Part shown: in pieces, positions 35,262 to 45,539 of the stretch
How positions within the stretch are numbered: position 1 is the first letter of the stretch
Layout: every line of letters starts with the position of its first letter
Assembly: GCA_009760855.2 (NCBI GenBank)
Contig: WPIO01000114.1
Span: forward strand, 125,001 to 189,000
From: Cristatella mucedo
Taxonomy: Eukaryota; Bryozoa; Phylactolaemata; Cristatellidae
DNA: 64,000 bases
Direction: 5' to 3'
The notes under the pieces: generated by a model
What the model saw: only the letters and a program-made list of their open reading frames with translations
Database searches by the model: none
Told to the model about the DNA's origin: nothing
Translations under genes and position numbers: made by a program

Positions 35262-35663
35262 TAATAATAATAATAATTCACTTGATAAAGCGCCCTCGGA
35301 GAACTTAATCTCTCTCTAGGCGCTTTACATTTGCTGTAAAGTGAAATGCAATTGAATGGTAAGTAAAATCATACTTAAAAAACAAACGAAATAAACAATA
35401 TGGTTAGGGGTGACATGCATAGGGTCAGCATGCAAATGTGGTTAGTGGCAGCATGCACAGTGTCAGCACGCATAAGCACATGAAGGACGAATCACAGGGA
35501 CCCACTAAATGCTGTCCTAAATAGGTGTGTTTTTAGGTTCATTTTAAATGTGGTCAGGTCAGGGGATGTTCTGACGCAGGTCGGGAGGGAGTTCCAGGCT
35601 TTGGAAGCATATGAACTAAATGCACGGTCTCCAAAGGATTTAAGGTTTCTATGAGGTATTTCA
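35262..35663 (-). pseudogene. Family A LINE copy A-9 (same sub-variant as A-5)
   Basis: (TAA) tail, stem-loop, AAAGTGAAATGCAATTGAAT UTR and the C-terminal coding end. Truncated at about 35663, some 30 bp before the Harbinger element. Confidence 0.88.
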
Positions 35664-35692
35664 ATAATTACTTTCTCATTCGACCTCCGAAG

Positions 35693-36645
35693 AGCCTGGT
35701 TTACACGGCGAGTCTTGCTTGCTACTGCTTCCTACCAATCGAGTCTTCGGTGTGTACGTCATCAATACGGTGGCGGTGGTCCAAGACTTAAGAAAGATTT
35801 GGCGAAGACTTGCTGCGGCCAGACCCGGGTCTACTGTTTCAGCCAAGACTTAGCAAGTGACCAATCATAGACGCCCTTCAGGCCACACCTACTGCAATGC
35901 TTTTAAGGGAATGATGGACGGCTTGACCGGCGAAATGGCCGATGTGTTAGCCAGGCGAGTGGCTCTCGCTTGGAACGCAAAACGAGCACGGTTTCAATTT
36001 CTGAACGCTATATATACTATACAAACAGGTGACTAAACACCACAGAGTTTCGGCCAGTCGTTCTCTTGCCGAAATGCTTTCCCGCATGTTAGTCTCTTCT
36101 GAGGAAATATCGCCTTTTACGAGGCCTAGCAAGTAATGGAAGTCTTTTGCATCTATGCTTATGTACTTCCGTGGGCCGGTTTGATCTTCACCCGCCGGCT
36201 CCTTCGTGAGACGTGCATACGCTCCAAGGTCATGTTCCAAGGCCAAGGCCTTCGTAGCAGCTGCGGCTTCGCCAACTCCCACGTCGATTATTCACCCACG
36301 TCGACAGCACGCACTCGGCTAGATATATTGAAGCCAGGTGCCATTTACCACAGCAGCCTGTTTATTATTATCTGAATGGCATTCCTTTTTCGCTGCATCT
36401 GCGTCTGCGCTGCTAGTTTAAGCTCAACATTAACAGCGGCGGAAAACTCAAAATCTCTTACTAGTGCATCGCGGAGCGCCATTTCCTACCTCGTAACATT
36501 AGTAATTTTTTCGAGAACGTTCAGTGGGCGGAGCAAATAGAGAGCGAGACTTGGAGCAAGACTGCCGTATAAACCTCATAAAAATCGGATGACCGAAGTA
36601 AGACTCGAGTAGGTAAGAAGCATGACTCGCCGTCTAAACCGGGCT
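35693..36645 (-). mobile_element. PIF/Harbinger-type DNA transposon, internally deleted
   Basis: Terminal inverted repeats: left AGCCTGGTTTACACGGCGAG and, in reverse complement from the right end, AGCCCGGTTTAGACGGCGAG; similarity continues for about 40 bp. The minus-strand frame 36282-35947 reads EHDLGAYARL, RKYISIDAKDFHYLLGLVKG, TNMRESISARERLAETLW, the N-terminal region of Harbinger (HARBI1-like) transposases. The DDE catalytic region is absent, so this is a non-autonomous derivative. No clear 3-bp target duplication was seen. Confidence 0.82.
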
Positions 36646-36944
36646 TAACGTGCAGCAAACAACTAATGAGTCGCCCAACCCTTACAAAATAAAAAGACTT
36701 TAAGGGAAAGTCGGCCTTCTGTTACTGGGCATTGAGTTTAGTGTTACGTCTAGATATTTGGAAATGCTGTGTAGCTAAAAGTAAACGGACTTGGTTGTGG
36801 ACCTGATGCGGTTGTCTAATGAAGGGCCACTTTGGAAAAGGATACCTAGATTTCTTGCAGATTCAACAGGAGATATACTTGCTGAGCCGATGTTGAGCAT
36901 TAGGCTTTCTAATTTCTGAATTATCCATGTTTTTCTCATAACTA

Positions 36945-36990
36945 GTAACTAGTAACTAGTAACTAGTAACTCATAACTAGTAACTAGTTG
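36945..36990. repeat. (CTAGTAA)n heptamer repeat
   Basis: About six iterations of the LINE-internal string AACTAGT, which occurs once in other copies. Confidence 0.85.
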
Positions 36991-37507
36991 GTTTTACCGT
37001 CATACAATTTAAAAAAGTTTTCTGCCATCCATGCATGCATGTTATCAATTCATGCTGCAAGAGAGTTGAAAGAATTCGATTTGCTGGAGGGCTGGGAATG
37101 ATTGAAGCAAAGGTACAACTGAGTGTCATCTGCATTGAAGTGAAAGCCTAGGCAGTGCTTGGCAATCACGTCGGCAAGAGGGCGAGTATACACCTTTAAT
37201 GAACCAGACCAAGCACAGAGCCATGAGGTATCCCATATAAGTGGTTCCTCGGATGGTAATTTTCCGTTCACGTCAATACTCTAGAGTCTCCAACTGAGAT
37301 CGGACTTTAACCATTGCAGTGCAGTACTAGTGATGCCCAGGCGAGATAAGAGGCACTCGAGAAGGACTTGGTGATTGTTAGTATCAAAGCTGCAGAAAGA
37401 TCAATTAAAAGAAGCAAAGAGACCCTACTTAAGTCTGCATTCCTGGGGATTTATATCCTCGCAGGATTCCAAAGGGGTTCTACCACCTAGGGGATGGACC
37501 CTGTTGT

Positions 37508-37836
37508 ATGTTCGCACAGCAGAGAGCCAGCCGATGCCCAACACCGACAGTTTATTCCCAACGCAAGGAGCCCAAGAGCGCAAGGCTCCCCTCGGCCCCT
37601 ACTCTCACACGACTCCCACTCCTCCACTCTCCAGTCCACCATCTCCCCACCAGCGGGTTACCGGCCTGTGTCCATACCACATCACAGGCGGACCACAGCT
37701 GTGCACCGGCCGACCCAGATGGTGAATCCACCATCTGGCCGCCAGTGGGTTACTGGCTTGTGTCCAAGCCACATCACAGGCTCATCAGAGGAGCCGGCAT
37801 ACAGTACATACATACACACGTACATACGAACTACAG
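37508..37836 (-). mobile_element. Candidate solo LTR or unknown repeat, copy 2, inside LINE A-10
   Basis: On the minus strand it would start TGTAGTTCGTATG and end GCGAACATACAACA, a TG...CA frame with AATAAAC about 45 nt before the end. It contains a perfect 10-bp inverted repeat CCAGATGGTG/CACCATCTGG (about 37717-37740), and an internal near-duplication around GTGGGTTACTGGC and GCGGGTTACCGGC. No flanking 5-bp duplication was established. Confidence 0.5.
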
Positions 37837-38344
37837 ACCCCCTGACCTTTACCATCTTGTTCCGCAAAGAAACTGGAGAAGCAATCAGCTAGATTATCAC
37901 TAGGTAAGAAGTTAACCTGGGAGCGGTTAAGGAAACGGTTGACCGACGACATCAGCATTTTTGATTGTGTACCGGGATTCATTGTTTTATATAAAAGCTA
38001 GAGTTCGCCTTATCTATTATCAATCGGTATGATCTACCGTAGTCCATGTATTCCTGTCTATGGACAGTCAGTCCTGATCTTGTGTATGCTTTTTCAAGCT
38101 TGCGCTTAGTAGACCTAGCTAGTTTAATGTCTGCGACAAAGCATAGGCCGTCGGACGAGGGCGTACAGTGCGCTTAGGCAGTGGTGCAAATTCGTCGAGT
38201 ATGTCAGCTTGAGTCGTGTTGTAGAAATCTACCAATGATGACATGTCAGAAGGGGATAGAGCAGCAGAGGCGAAGCAGTTATTCTCACATGGGCAGCATT
38301 GACGTTATGGATATTGTGTTTTTGCGATTCTCAGGTGACTTTAG

Positions 38345-38669
38345 ATTTTTTTAATGGAATGCCATCAAACGCTGATAAAGCTGGGCTTACTTTGGCTCCA
38401 AGAGATAATCTGGCTACGTCCGTTTCGCTCGCCTTTATATCGGATCATCTTAATGTATGCTCCACCGTAGCACGCTCCGATGCATCCTGGACTTACCGGA
38501 TACAGCAGACATATTTGCCAGCTTTGATGAGTGGCATTAGATTTCGGCATCCCCATGATAGCCATCGTATCACTGGTACGTTTTTATTTCTTTCTCCGCT
38601 GCGCAACCACATGTGCAACTTGCCAGGGTTTTCAACTTCCTTGCGTCCCGGCGTCTGTATAGAAAGCTC

Positions 38670-38675
<6 letters not shown>
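38345..38675. other. Unassigned stretch
   Basis: No exon or repeat recognised. Confidence 0.4.

Positions 38676-38676
<1 letters not shown>

Positions 38677-38752
<76 letters not shown>
38677..38752. repeat. (CT)n microsatellite
   Basis: About 75 bp of uninterrupted CT. Confidence 0.98.
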
Positions 38753-38774
38753 GTTTCTCTGAGCTTCCTTGTCT

Positions 38775-39045
38775 TAATGTAACGTAATGTATCTCCGTCT
38801 ATAACTCTACAAAGCTACGAAGACTAGAATGATGTTGGGCAGGAGAATTTTTCATAGAGCATTGAAAGCCTGTACGGCTTTCGGTAAGCATATTGCAGAC
38901 AAAATACTTCATCGCAAACCAAGAAAGAGAGAGTGAGAAGCGCCGCTGAGGAAGAAGTGCTGTCGAGGAAGTGGGTAGCTTGAAAGTGGCAGCTCAGGAT
39001 GGCTGGAATGGATTTTTCAGTCTTCGTCGGCAGGACATCAAGAGT
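38775..39045 (-). pseudogene. Family B LINE 3' end
   Basis: ATGTATCTCCGTCTATAACT at the tip and, in reverse, the C-terminal coding region with GTGGCAGCTCAGGATGGCTG. It belongs to the same family as 5820-6262. Confidence 0.75.
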
Positions 39046-39138
39046 TCGGTGTCATTAATAGGCCTGTATGCACGATCTCGCCCATTCACCATGGTGAATA
39101 GTCAATGCTGCGATTAAACTCGGCAACTTATTGGACTT

Positions 39139-39750
39139 AAAATAATAATAATAATAATAATGCACTTGATAAAGCGCCCTCAGAGAACTCAATCTCTCTC
39201 TAGGTGTTTAAATTTGCTGCAAAGGGAAATGCAATCGAATGGTGAGTAACATCATGCTTGATAAACAAAAAAAATGAATAACATGGTTAGGGGTGACATG
39301 CACAGGGTCAGCATGCAAATATGGTTAGTGGCAGCATGCACAGTGTCAGCACGCATAAGCACATCAGGGACGAATCACAGGGACCCACTAAATGCGGTCC
39401 TAAGTAGGTGTGTTTTTAAGTTCCTTTTAAATGTGGTCAGGTCAGGGGATGTTCTGACGCAGGTCGGGAGGGAGTTCCAGGCTTTGGGAGCATGCGAACT
39501 AAATGTACGGCCTCCAAAGGATTTGAGGTTTGTACGAGGTATTTGTAGACTGTTGGATTCCGAAAAGCTAGTGGTACTATGCTTGGCCTGATGGGGGAGC
39601 ATATCTGATAGATAGGCTGGAGCTAAAGAATGAAGTGACCTAAAAGTGAGCGACAAAACCTTGAAGTCAATCCGTTGCTTGACTGGTAGCCAGTGCAGGT
39701 CGGCGAGAAGTGCAGTAATGTGGCAACTGCGACGCTCACGACAGACAAGC
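39139..39750 (-). pseudogene. Family A LINE copy A-11, 5'-truncated
   Basis: (TAA) tail 39139-39160, stem-loop, 3' UTR and in-frame thumb end ([40 protein letters not shown]). Truncated at about 39750 after GACAGACAAGCC. Confidence 0.92.
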
Positions 39751-39759
39751 CTTTTGGAC

Positions 39760-40320
39760 AGACAACTTCTTTGGAATTAGATCCAATGACTGTCCATTGT
39801 GTGCGACTGGCATGCAAATGATCTGGGCGAATATTAACAAATATAATATTCTACACAGTACCCCGAGAGAAGACCAGAGATAAATAAATAATCAAGAGCG
39901 AATGACATGCCAGGTTTCAGGCTTATGCAAGCATGCAAAAGAATGCAAGAACGATGATGGAGCCTCCCTCGGGATAGTTGAACCACGAGCTAGTAACATG
40001 AACTGAATCAGGCTCAGGTAAGCACACAAAGCACATACACACACAGAAACACTTACACACAAGCCTGCCCACACGTACACCGCCAAGGACCTGGTGATGG
40101 GAGAGCCCCCTTTAAGGGCTAGTATGTCGGTCGGATAAGTAGACCACCTTTGAATGCGACCTGTAAAGTGACCTGCAGGCCACAGAAAGGATCTGGAAAT
40201 TGATTCGGTATTATATAAAGAGCGACTAAGTCCCAAATAGATTAGGTTCAATGCGGCATCGACGCAGTTAAAGACAAACCAGATGAGCTGCTGAGTTTTT
40301 CACTCAGTTTCAGCTTATTA
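39760..40320. other. Unassigned stretch
   Basis: No recognised exon or repeat apart from a short CACACA run at 40022-40050. Confidence 0.4.
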
Positions 40321-40323
40321 AAG

Positions 40324-40483
40324 GCGCTCGCAGCTTTGGCCCAGTGGTTAAGATTCTCGCCCTCGCCCTGGCCAAGGTCTGGTCGAGGTCGTGTGCTCGA
40401 GTTCTGACATATTCGAAGCGCCTGCTTGAAGATAAAGTTCTCTTGGGGCGCTATACTGATGAATTATATTTGTATTTTTAGCA
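40324..40483 (+). mobile_element. SINE2 copy (tRNA-Leu/Ser-like head, LINE-like tail)
   Basis: The head GCTTTGGCCCAGTGGTTAAG holds an A box (TGGCCCAGTGG), a long variable-arm-like spacer and a B-box-like TGCTCGAGTTC. The tail AAGATAAAGTTCTCTTGGGG and CGCTATACTGATGAATTATA parallels the family A LINE end. Confidence 0.75.
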
Positions 40484-40539
40484 ATTGGTCCTGCCTAATT
40501 GGAATTACAGTAATATCTAAAGAAATTTCACAGGCATGC

Positions 40540-41640
40540 TAACTGCCTTGCCTTGTATTCTCTTGTCTAAGCATTCGCAAATAGTGACAATGTTCCCGTG
40601 CTGAAACTCGGCCGACCTGAAAGTTGATGCAATGTCCTCATTTAAGGGCAATTCATTTTTAAACAGCGTGAACAGATTGCGAGTATTCATCACAGGAGAG
40701 TTGCTAGTGGAACAAATCTCTTGGGTGAGGTCTTACATCTTTAGGGGGCGCTGGCCAAGCCAATAACTAATAGGCTGGCTTAAAGCGAATGCAGAGTGAA
40801 GCTTCGGAGGGTCAAAATCTACGTCGAGCTGAGTATCGTCTGCCAAGAAATGAAAGCAGTATTGTCTTTGCGGATGTCCTCGGCCAGCGAAAGAGTATAG
40901 ATAGTGAAATCAAAGGGTTCTAATATCGAATCCGTATTTATACTGCTGAGTCTTAGCACGGGATAAGTTGCTTGCTCTTCACGACCCTGCTCTTGGGTTC
41001 GAGTCCTGCAGTGGGGGATCTTGTATTGCCCATTACAAACTTTGGTGATAGCTTTTAAGGCTCTTCTCACGCTATATAAAAATGGGGCTGTTAAATCAAA
41101 TAACTGCAATCCCATACTTTATTTCATCGACATGTTCACTCTCACATCTCTGAGTGAAGTAGGGCATAACTTAATTTAGCAGTCTGCCCTTGCTACGTAG
41201 TCACTGAGAGAGGCTCTCCCAAAAGATCGCATGGTAAATTGCTTCAAACGCTGCAGGCAGCTCTGGGAGATCAAGCAGGCCAGCCAATCACTAGCAGCAG
41301 CAGAGCAGTTTCTAAGTAACGGCTAGCTCTTAGTCTCGTTCTGAATTTGCTGGCAAGATCTGCTGAACTGTTTTAGCACGCTCCTGCTGTGCCGATGCTC
41401 GTGTAAGTAACTTGGATGACGATGGCACCAGGAGATTGGAGCAAAGCTACTTAGTTTCTCGCAATCCAGGGTGCGAGGAATTTTTACGATTGACCTGACT
41501 ACATCTTATTCCAGAAGGATTGGGACTTCACCGATACTGGGGGGACATGAGTTCAATATTATATTTTTTTTATCGAGCGCAACAGCAGGCACCGGCGGAG
41601 TCAGGAGTTTTATCATTGGGTGGAGCCAGACCTGCACGAA
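40540..41640 (-). pseudogene. Family C LINE, ancient, with a SINE1 inserted in its RT
   Basis: In reverse: linker remnants at 41400-41640 and ATAGTATCAAAAGCTGC-like sequence near 41235-41290. Motif B/C remains as DSILEPFDFTIYTLSLAEDI followed by a scrambled ADDTQLD (41000-40815), and the thumb at 40560-40640. The SINE1 body at 40960-41105 splits it between these blocks. Too decayed to encode protein. Confidence 0.55.
40960..41105 (+). mobile_element. SINE1 copy, diverged head
   Basis: CTTCACGACCCTGCTCTTGG, GGTTCGAGTCCTGCAGTGGG (a good B box), body AAGGCTCTTCTCACGCTATA and end GGGGCTGTTAAATCAAATAA. Confidence 0.7.
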
Positions 41641-41644
41641 TTTC

Positions 41645-42040
41645 ATGCAACGGGCAAGACCGCCAAGCAGATTGTCATGAGGGCGTGGCTAGACTCGCAA
41701 TCAACTAAAGATTATAGCCCTCAATCATAGTGTTTACTCGCGACAACGAACTCGGCGGCTGCTCATCGAGTGGAATTTAGACATAATTTCCCGGTCGCTG
41801 AAGGTCTGGGTGGCCTAGAAATGGAGTCGACTCGAAGTCGAAGCCACGTTCTGCCATTGAAAATAGGTGTATGCACCTCGTAAGGAGATAGCTTTGGACA
41901 GGCTATCCTTAGCCTGGAAGACAAATTTGGCCACGAGTTGTAATGTACATGACGAGACACGGATGTGAATGGCGAGAGAGAACCCATCAAGCGATTCGCA
42001 TGAACGCCGGGGGGGGGGCGTCGAAAGACTAATCGAAAGA
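41645..42040. other. Unassigned stretch
   Basis: No recognised feature; a short G9 run lies at 42010. Confidence 0.4.
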
Positions 42041-42497
42041 AGTCTCCTCTGCTAGTCAGTAAAAAGTCTCCTCTGCTAGTCAGTAAAAAGTCTCCTCTGC
42101 TAGTCAGTAAAAAGTCTCCTCTGCTAGTCAGTAAAAAGTCTCCTCTGCTAGTCAGTAAAAAGTCTCCTCTGCTAGTCAGTAAAAAGTCTCCTCTGCTAGT
42201 CAGTAAAAAGTCTCCTCTGCTAGTCAGAAAAAAAGTCTCCTCTGCTAGTCAGTAAAAAGTCTCCTCTGCTAGTCAGTAAAAAGTCTCCTCTGCTAGTCAG
42301 TAAAAAGTCTCCTCTGCTAGTCAGTAAAAAGTCTCCTCTGCTAGTCAGTAAAAAGTCTCCGAGGCTAGTCAGTAAAAAGTCTCCGAGGCTAGTCAGTAAA
42401 AAGTCTCCGAGGTTATTCAATAAAAAGTCTCCGAGGCTAGTCAGTAAAAAGTCTCCTCTGCTAGTCAGTAACAAGTCTCCGAGGCTAGTCAATAAAA
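42041..42497. repeat. 24-bp minisatellite, about 19 units of two types
   Basis: The unit is AAAAAGTCTCCTCTGCTAGT plus CAGT (type A); type B replaces CTCTG by CGAGG. The order is about 14 A, then mostly B with one A interspersed near 42450. One unit at about 42228 has a one-base insertion. Because 24 is a multiple of three, the minus strand stays open and encodes an octapeptide LTSRGDFL (A) or LTSLGDFL (B) within a frame from 42798 to 42220. Confidence 0.95.
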
Positions 42498-42499
42498 AG

Positions 42500-42800
42500 G
42501 CCGCTAGCTCCGGGTTAGTCTTCGCTTGTACAAACCTTTGCTCTTGATTTATCTTGATGTTATCTCTCTTACGAAGATGTTTAGAATGCATTCCAAGTTT
42601 GTGCTGCTCAGTTTGTGTCGATCGAACGGCCGCAGTTAACCGAAGCTCAGAGTAGACCGCTTCGGGTCGACACGGTGATTCGATAGAGGATGGGTGCTTA
42701 AAATTACCCCTGCTGTAGCAAGCTCCTGATTTGATTGAATTTACAATGAAACTAGAGACCTCGCTGTTCCTCAAAGTACTTTCTCCATTTGGGTGCATTG
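42500..42800 (-). CDS. Unrecognised open frame leading into the minisatellite
   Basis: The frame from ATG 42798 to 42220 has about 100 residues of non-repetitive sequence (no motif recognised, Lys/Arg/Gln-rich near HLRKRDNIKINQEQ) and then octapeptide repeats. There is no similarity, splice or codon-bias evidence that it is expressed. Confidence 0.15.
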
Positions 42801-42925
42801 GCCTTTGCGTGCTTTCATGCCCTGAACTTTACATGTGTTATGACTAACCAATTGACACGCTTCCTTTTGAGCATTTGTAGATCGCTTAGAGAGAGCATAA
42901 GTTATCTTGGAACGGTATGCGAAGT
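42800..42925 (+). mobile_element. Diverged LINE 3' UTR and tail remnant
   Basis: GCGTGCTTTCATGCCC, GACTAACCAATTGACACGC, TCGCTTAGAGAGAGCATAAG resemble the A-type 3' UTR and stem. Old copy. Confidence 0.4.
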
Positions 42926-42929
42926 TCTT

Positions 42930-43440
42930 ATTGTTTATACAATCCAGCCAATTTGGCCACTTTAAGCTGGGAAAACAGACTGAACGTGAATAACTCGGTA
43001 ATAGAGGCTGAATTTAGTACTACTCTTTTGAGGTAATACTGCTGGATAATCCCATTCTTGAACAATTCAAGGTCCCAATCAGTCAGCAAGCATCTTCTCA
43101 CCCACAAACAAGGGCTAGAAGGTGTATCCCATCGCTGCGTATACACTTTTCTGTAGCAATATATCGGATCCAATCTATCGCAACCTCACAAGAGTCGATA
43201 AATGTTCGATGAGTTGACAGAGTCATTCCTTTCAATGTAAGTTTCACGAAGCATTTACTACGCCTCAAACCCATGCACCATAGCCACATGACATTGAAAC
43301 TGCTTAAGCTGAACTCGCTGCTAAACACCAGGCTCAGTCGAGCTCTGTGAGTGTTGCCCGGCAACAGAATTCGACCCATTCAATTTCTGTTTTCCAGCGC
43401 CGCTATGCCTGCTCGGTTCCTGCCCTTTTTGCACTAGGGC
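42930..43440. other. Unassigned stretch
   Basis: No recognised exon or repeat. Confidence 0.4.
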
Positions 43441-43445
43441 TCACA

Positions 43446-43505
43446 CACCTACCTACACACCTACCTACCTACCTACCTACCTACCTACCTACCTACCTAC
43501 CTACT
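43446..43505. repeat. (ACCT)n microsatellite
   Basis: About 14 ACCT units with two CACACCTA interruptions. Confidence 0.95.
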
Positions 43506-43762
43506 GCCCCGACCTACCATACCCCAACCTGCTGCAGCTGCCCCGGTCTGAAGTTGCAGCAAGCCACTTTGGCTGTCTCCTTTGCAGAGGCCTTTAACGT
43601 CAAATCTGACGCATCAGAGCCGAAGTGCCTCAAACCTAAATGCTAATCTAGACGCAATCCATCGTTTCCACCGGCCGCCTATATATCAATTTTGCCTAGC
43701 CAAACCAGCCTTTAAGGTAATTGAAATGCCAAAAAAAATGGTATCCTTTAATAATGGAAGAT

Positions 43763-43765
<3 letters not shown>

Positions 43766-43825
<60 letters not shown>

Positions 43826-43843
43826 GTAGTAGTAGTAGTAGCT
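43766..43843. repeat. (GA)n then (TAG)n
   Basis: About 55 bp GA followed by six TAG units. Confidence 0.95.
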
Positions 43844-43849
43844 GTAGAG

Positions 43850-44443
43850 GGCTATGAGAAGCCCGGGTGGTAAGTAACAGAGCGATAGGATGAGACTTGG
43901 AGAGATAGGGTAGAGAGACATCGAGAGCTGGACAGTAGAAGTATTGAGGTGCTGGGGTGCGAAGAACAGAATAGAATGCGTCCTGAAGTACCTGACGGTG
44001 GTATTTACCGGAACATTCACATGCACATATTGAAAGTGATATTGCTAATAAGAGTCGATATCAAATCACTTCCACTGGTATACAAAGAGCGATATCTCTG
44101 TTGCGTATCAAGTTTGACACTCTGACAGCGCACGCGCGACAACAAGGAAACACCGTAAGCGGCATCATCCGTGTATTCAGCTGACGCTTGCATCGCAATA
44201 GCACACGACCATTCTCGCCTCCTCCGGTGTTCCAATTCATATTACTTAAGTCTCTACGTCTCCCCGGTCCGCTCGCCCCACCTCTGCATATTAGCGACAG
44301 CTCATCATAGATGGGCTGATGGAGTACAGTTGTGCCACCTTGCACCTAAGCTACGTACAATAGCAAATCAAGGGAGGTTTAGAGGACGACAGCTGCATAC
44401 CATCCTTCGTCCAAGCCACGGAGTACGAATATCATATCACCAT
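43850..44443. other. Unassigned stretch upstream of the LTR element
   Basis: Open frames without recognisable motifs. Confidence 0.4.
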
Positions 44444-44721
44444 TGTTGTGTGCGCCTGCGATTTCTGCTGCCGTAATTAGCGAAACTCCTTCACACTAAG
44501 GTACAAGCCTCACCTGTGGCCGATAGTTAAGCCATTGACGCAGCACAGAGTAATGCGTGTTACATTCCTTTTTGTCTGCTATGACTCCTCGAGCTCCCGT
44601 ATACGTAAGCGTTGAGAGTAATAAAGAGAGAGTCTAGTTTACTGCTCACATTTCACACGTGCTGTGTCTCCGTGAGACTCGACAAGAACTGCCGCCGACG
44701 CCGCCGGAGCCACTGTCAACA
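44444..44721 (+). repeat. 5' LTR
   Basis: 278 bp, from TGTTGTGTGCGCC to CACTGTCAACA. It contains AATAAAG (poly(A) signal) near 44621 and the GTGTCTCCGTGAGACTCGAC block also seen in the 3' LTR. Confidence 0.82.
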
Positions 44722-44742
44722 GGTAGCAGAGAACGGTTTACT
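44722..44742 (+). other. Primer-binding site, initiator tRNA-Met type
   Basis: GGTAGCAGAGAACGGTTT directly follows the LTR. The complement of the animal initiator tRNA-Met 3' end begins TGGTAGCAGAGGATGGTTT, so most positions match. Confidence 0.7.
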
Positions 44743-44797
44743 CGGGCCGAAAAGAGTATCAGACAACGGTTTACTCGGGCCGAAAAGAGTATCAGAC
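44732..44797. repeat. Perfect 33-bp tandem duplication
   Basis: The unit starting AACGGTTTACTCGGGCCGAA occurs at 44732-44764 and 44765-44797 without a difference, duplicating half of the primer site. Confidence 0.95.
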
Positions 44798-44954
44798 CTT
44801 CTATGGCTCCTATAATTAACGAAACTTTTAACGGCGGACGGCACTTTATGCCTTGCCTTCTAATAGCTGAGAAGGCTGTAGCAAGGCTACAGATTGCGAT
44901 GCCGTTAAAGCACGTTGTGCCACTGCGTCGGGCTGATAACGCGATACACGGTTG

Positions 44955-45164
44955 AGGTGATCAGCCGGCCGACGTAAAGCAAGATAACCACAAGCTGCGC
45001 AATGAGTTAAGTCTGGTCTTCTCGGGGCTGACGAATGAGGAGGCCAAGCTTGAGGTCGAGAGGCTTCGGCGGGAGCAGGAGCAGCTCGCCGGAGCCGAGA
45101 CCGGGACAAAGCGAGGCGACGAGCCAGGTTCATCCCCGGTCGACCCCGCCGTCAACTGGAGACG
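44955..45164 (+). pseudogene. gag-like coiled-coil remnant
   Basis: The plus frame reads NHKLRNELSLVFSGLTNEEA then LEVERLRREQEQLAGAE, a charged coiled coil typical of gag N-terminal regions. No start codon follows the in-frame stop near 44953. It runs into the LINE fragment at 45165. Confidence 0.45.
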
Positions 45165-45528
45165 GTGCATTTAGTTTGTATGCTCCAAAAGCCTGGAACT
45201 CCCTCCCGACCTGCGTCAGAACATCCCCTGACCTGACCACATTTAAAAGGAGCTTAAAAACACACCTATTGAGGACAGCATTTAGCGGGTCCCTGCGATT
45301 CGTCCTTCACGTGCTTATGCGTGCTGACACTGTGCATGCTGCCACTAACCACATTTGCATGCTGACCGTGTGCATGTCACCCCTAACCATATTATTCATT
45401 TTGTTTGTTTTTCAAGCATGATTTTACTTACCATCTAATCGCATTTCACTTTGCAGCAAATGTAAAGCGCCTAGAAAGAGATTAAGTTCTCTGAGGGCGA
45501 TTTATCAAGTGCATTATTATTATTATTA
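45165..45528 (+). pseudogene. Family A LINE 3' end inside the LTR element
   Basis: [20 protein letters not shown] in frame, 3' UTR, stem-loop and an ATTATTATTATTA tail ending at about 45528. Confidence 0.92.
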
Positions 45529-45539
45529 ACTGATCACAA

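Larger units (their letters stand above)
36752..38345 (-). pseudogene. Family A-like LINE copy A-10, old, interrupted at 37446-37855
   Basis: Part one (36752-37445) covers RT motifs B to D in reverse ([14 protein letters not shown] at about 37130). Part two (37860-38345) covers the linker and the endonuclease end (KMLMSSVNRFLNRSQVNFLP at about 37950). The region between is replaced by the LTR-like repeat, and about 500 bp of LINE is missing. An AACTAGT heptamer expansion lies at 36945-36990. Confidence 0.8.

Noticed and set aside
28537-37836. The two LTR-like repeats as the two LTRs of one 9.3 kb element
   Set aside because: They are strongly diverged from each other, and the DNA between them is a mixture of unrelated LINEs, SINEs and a Harbinger element with no gag-pol.
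42041-42497. Regular 24-bp repeat considered as a CRISPR array
   Set aside because: Units are contiguous with no unique spacers, there are no cas genes, and the genome is eukaryotic.
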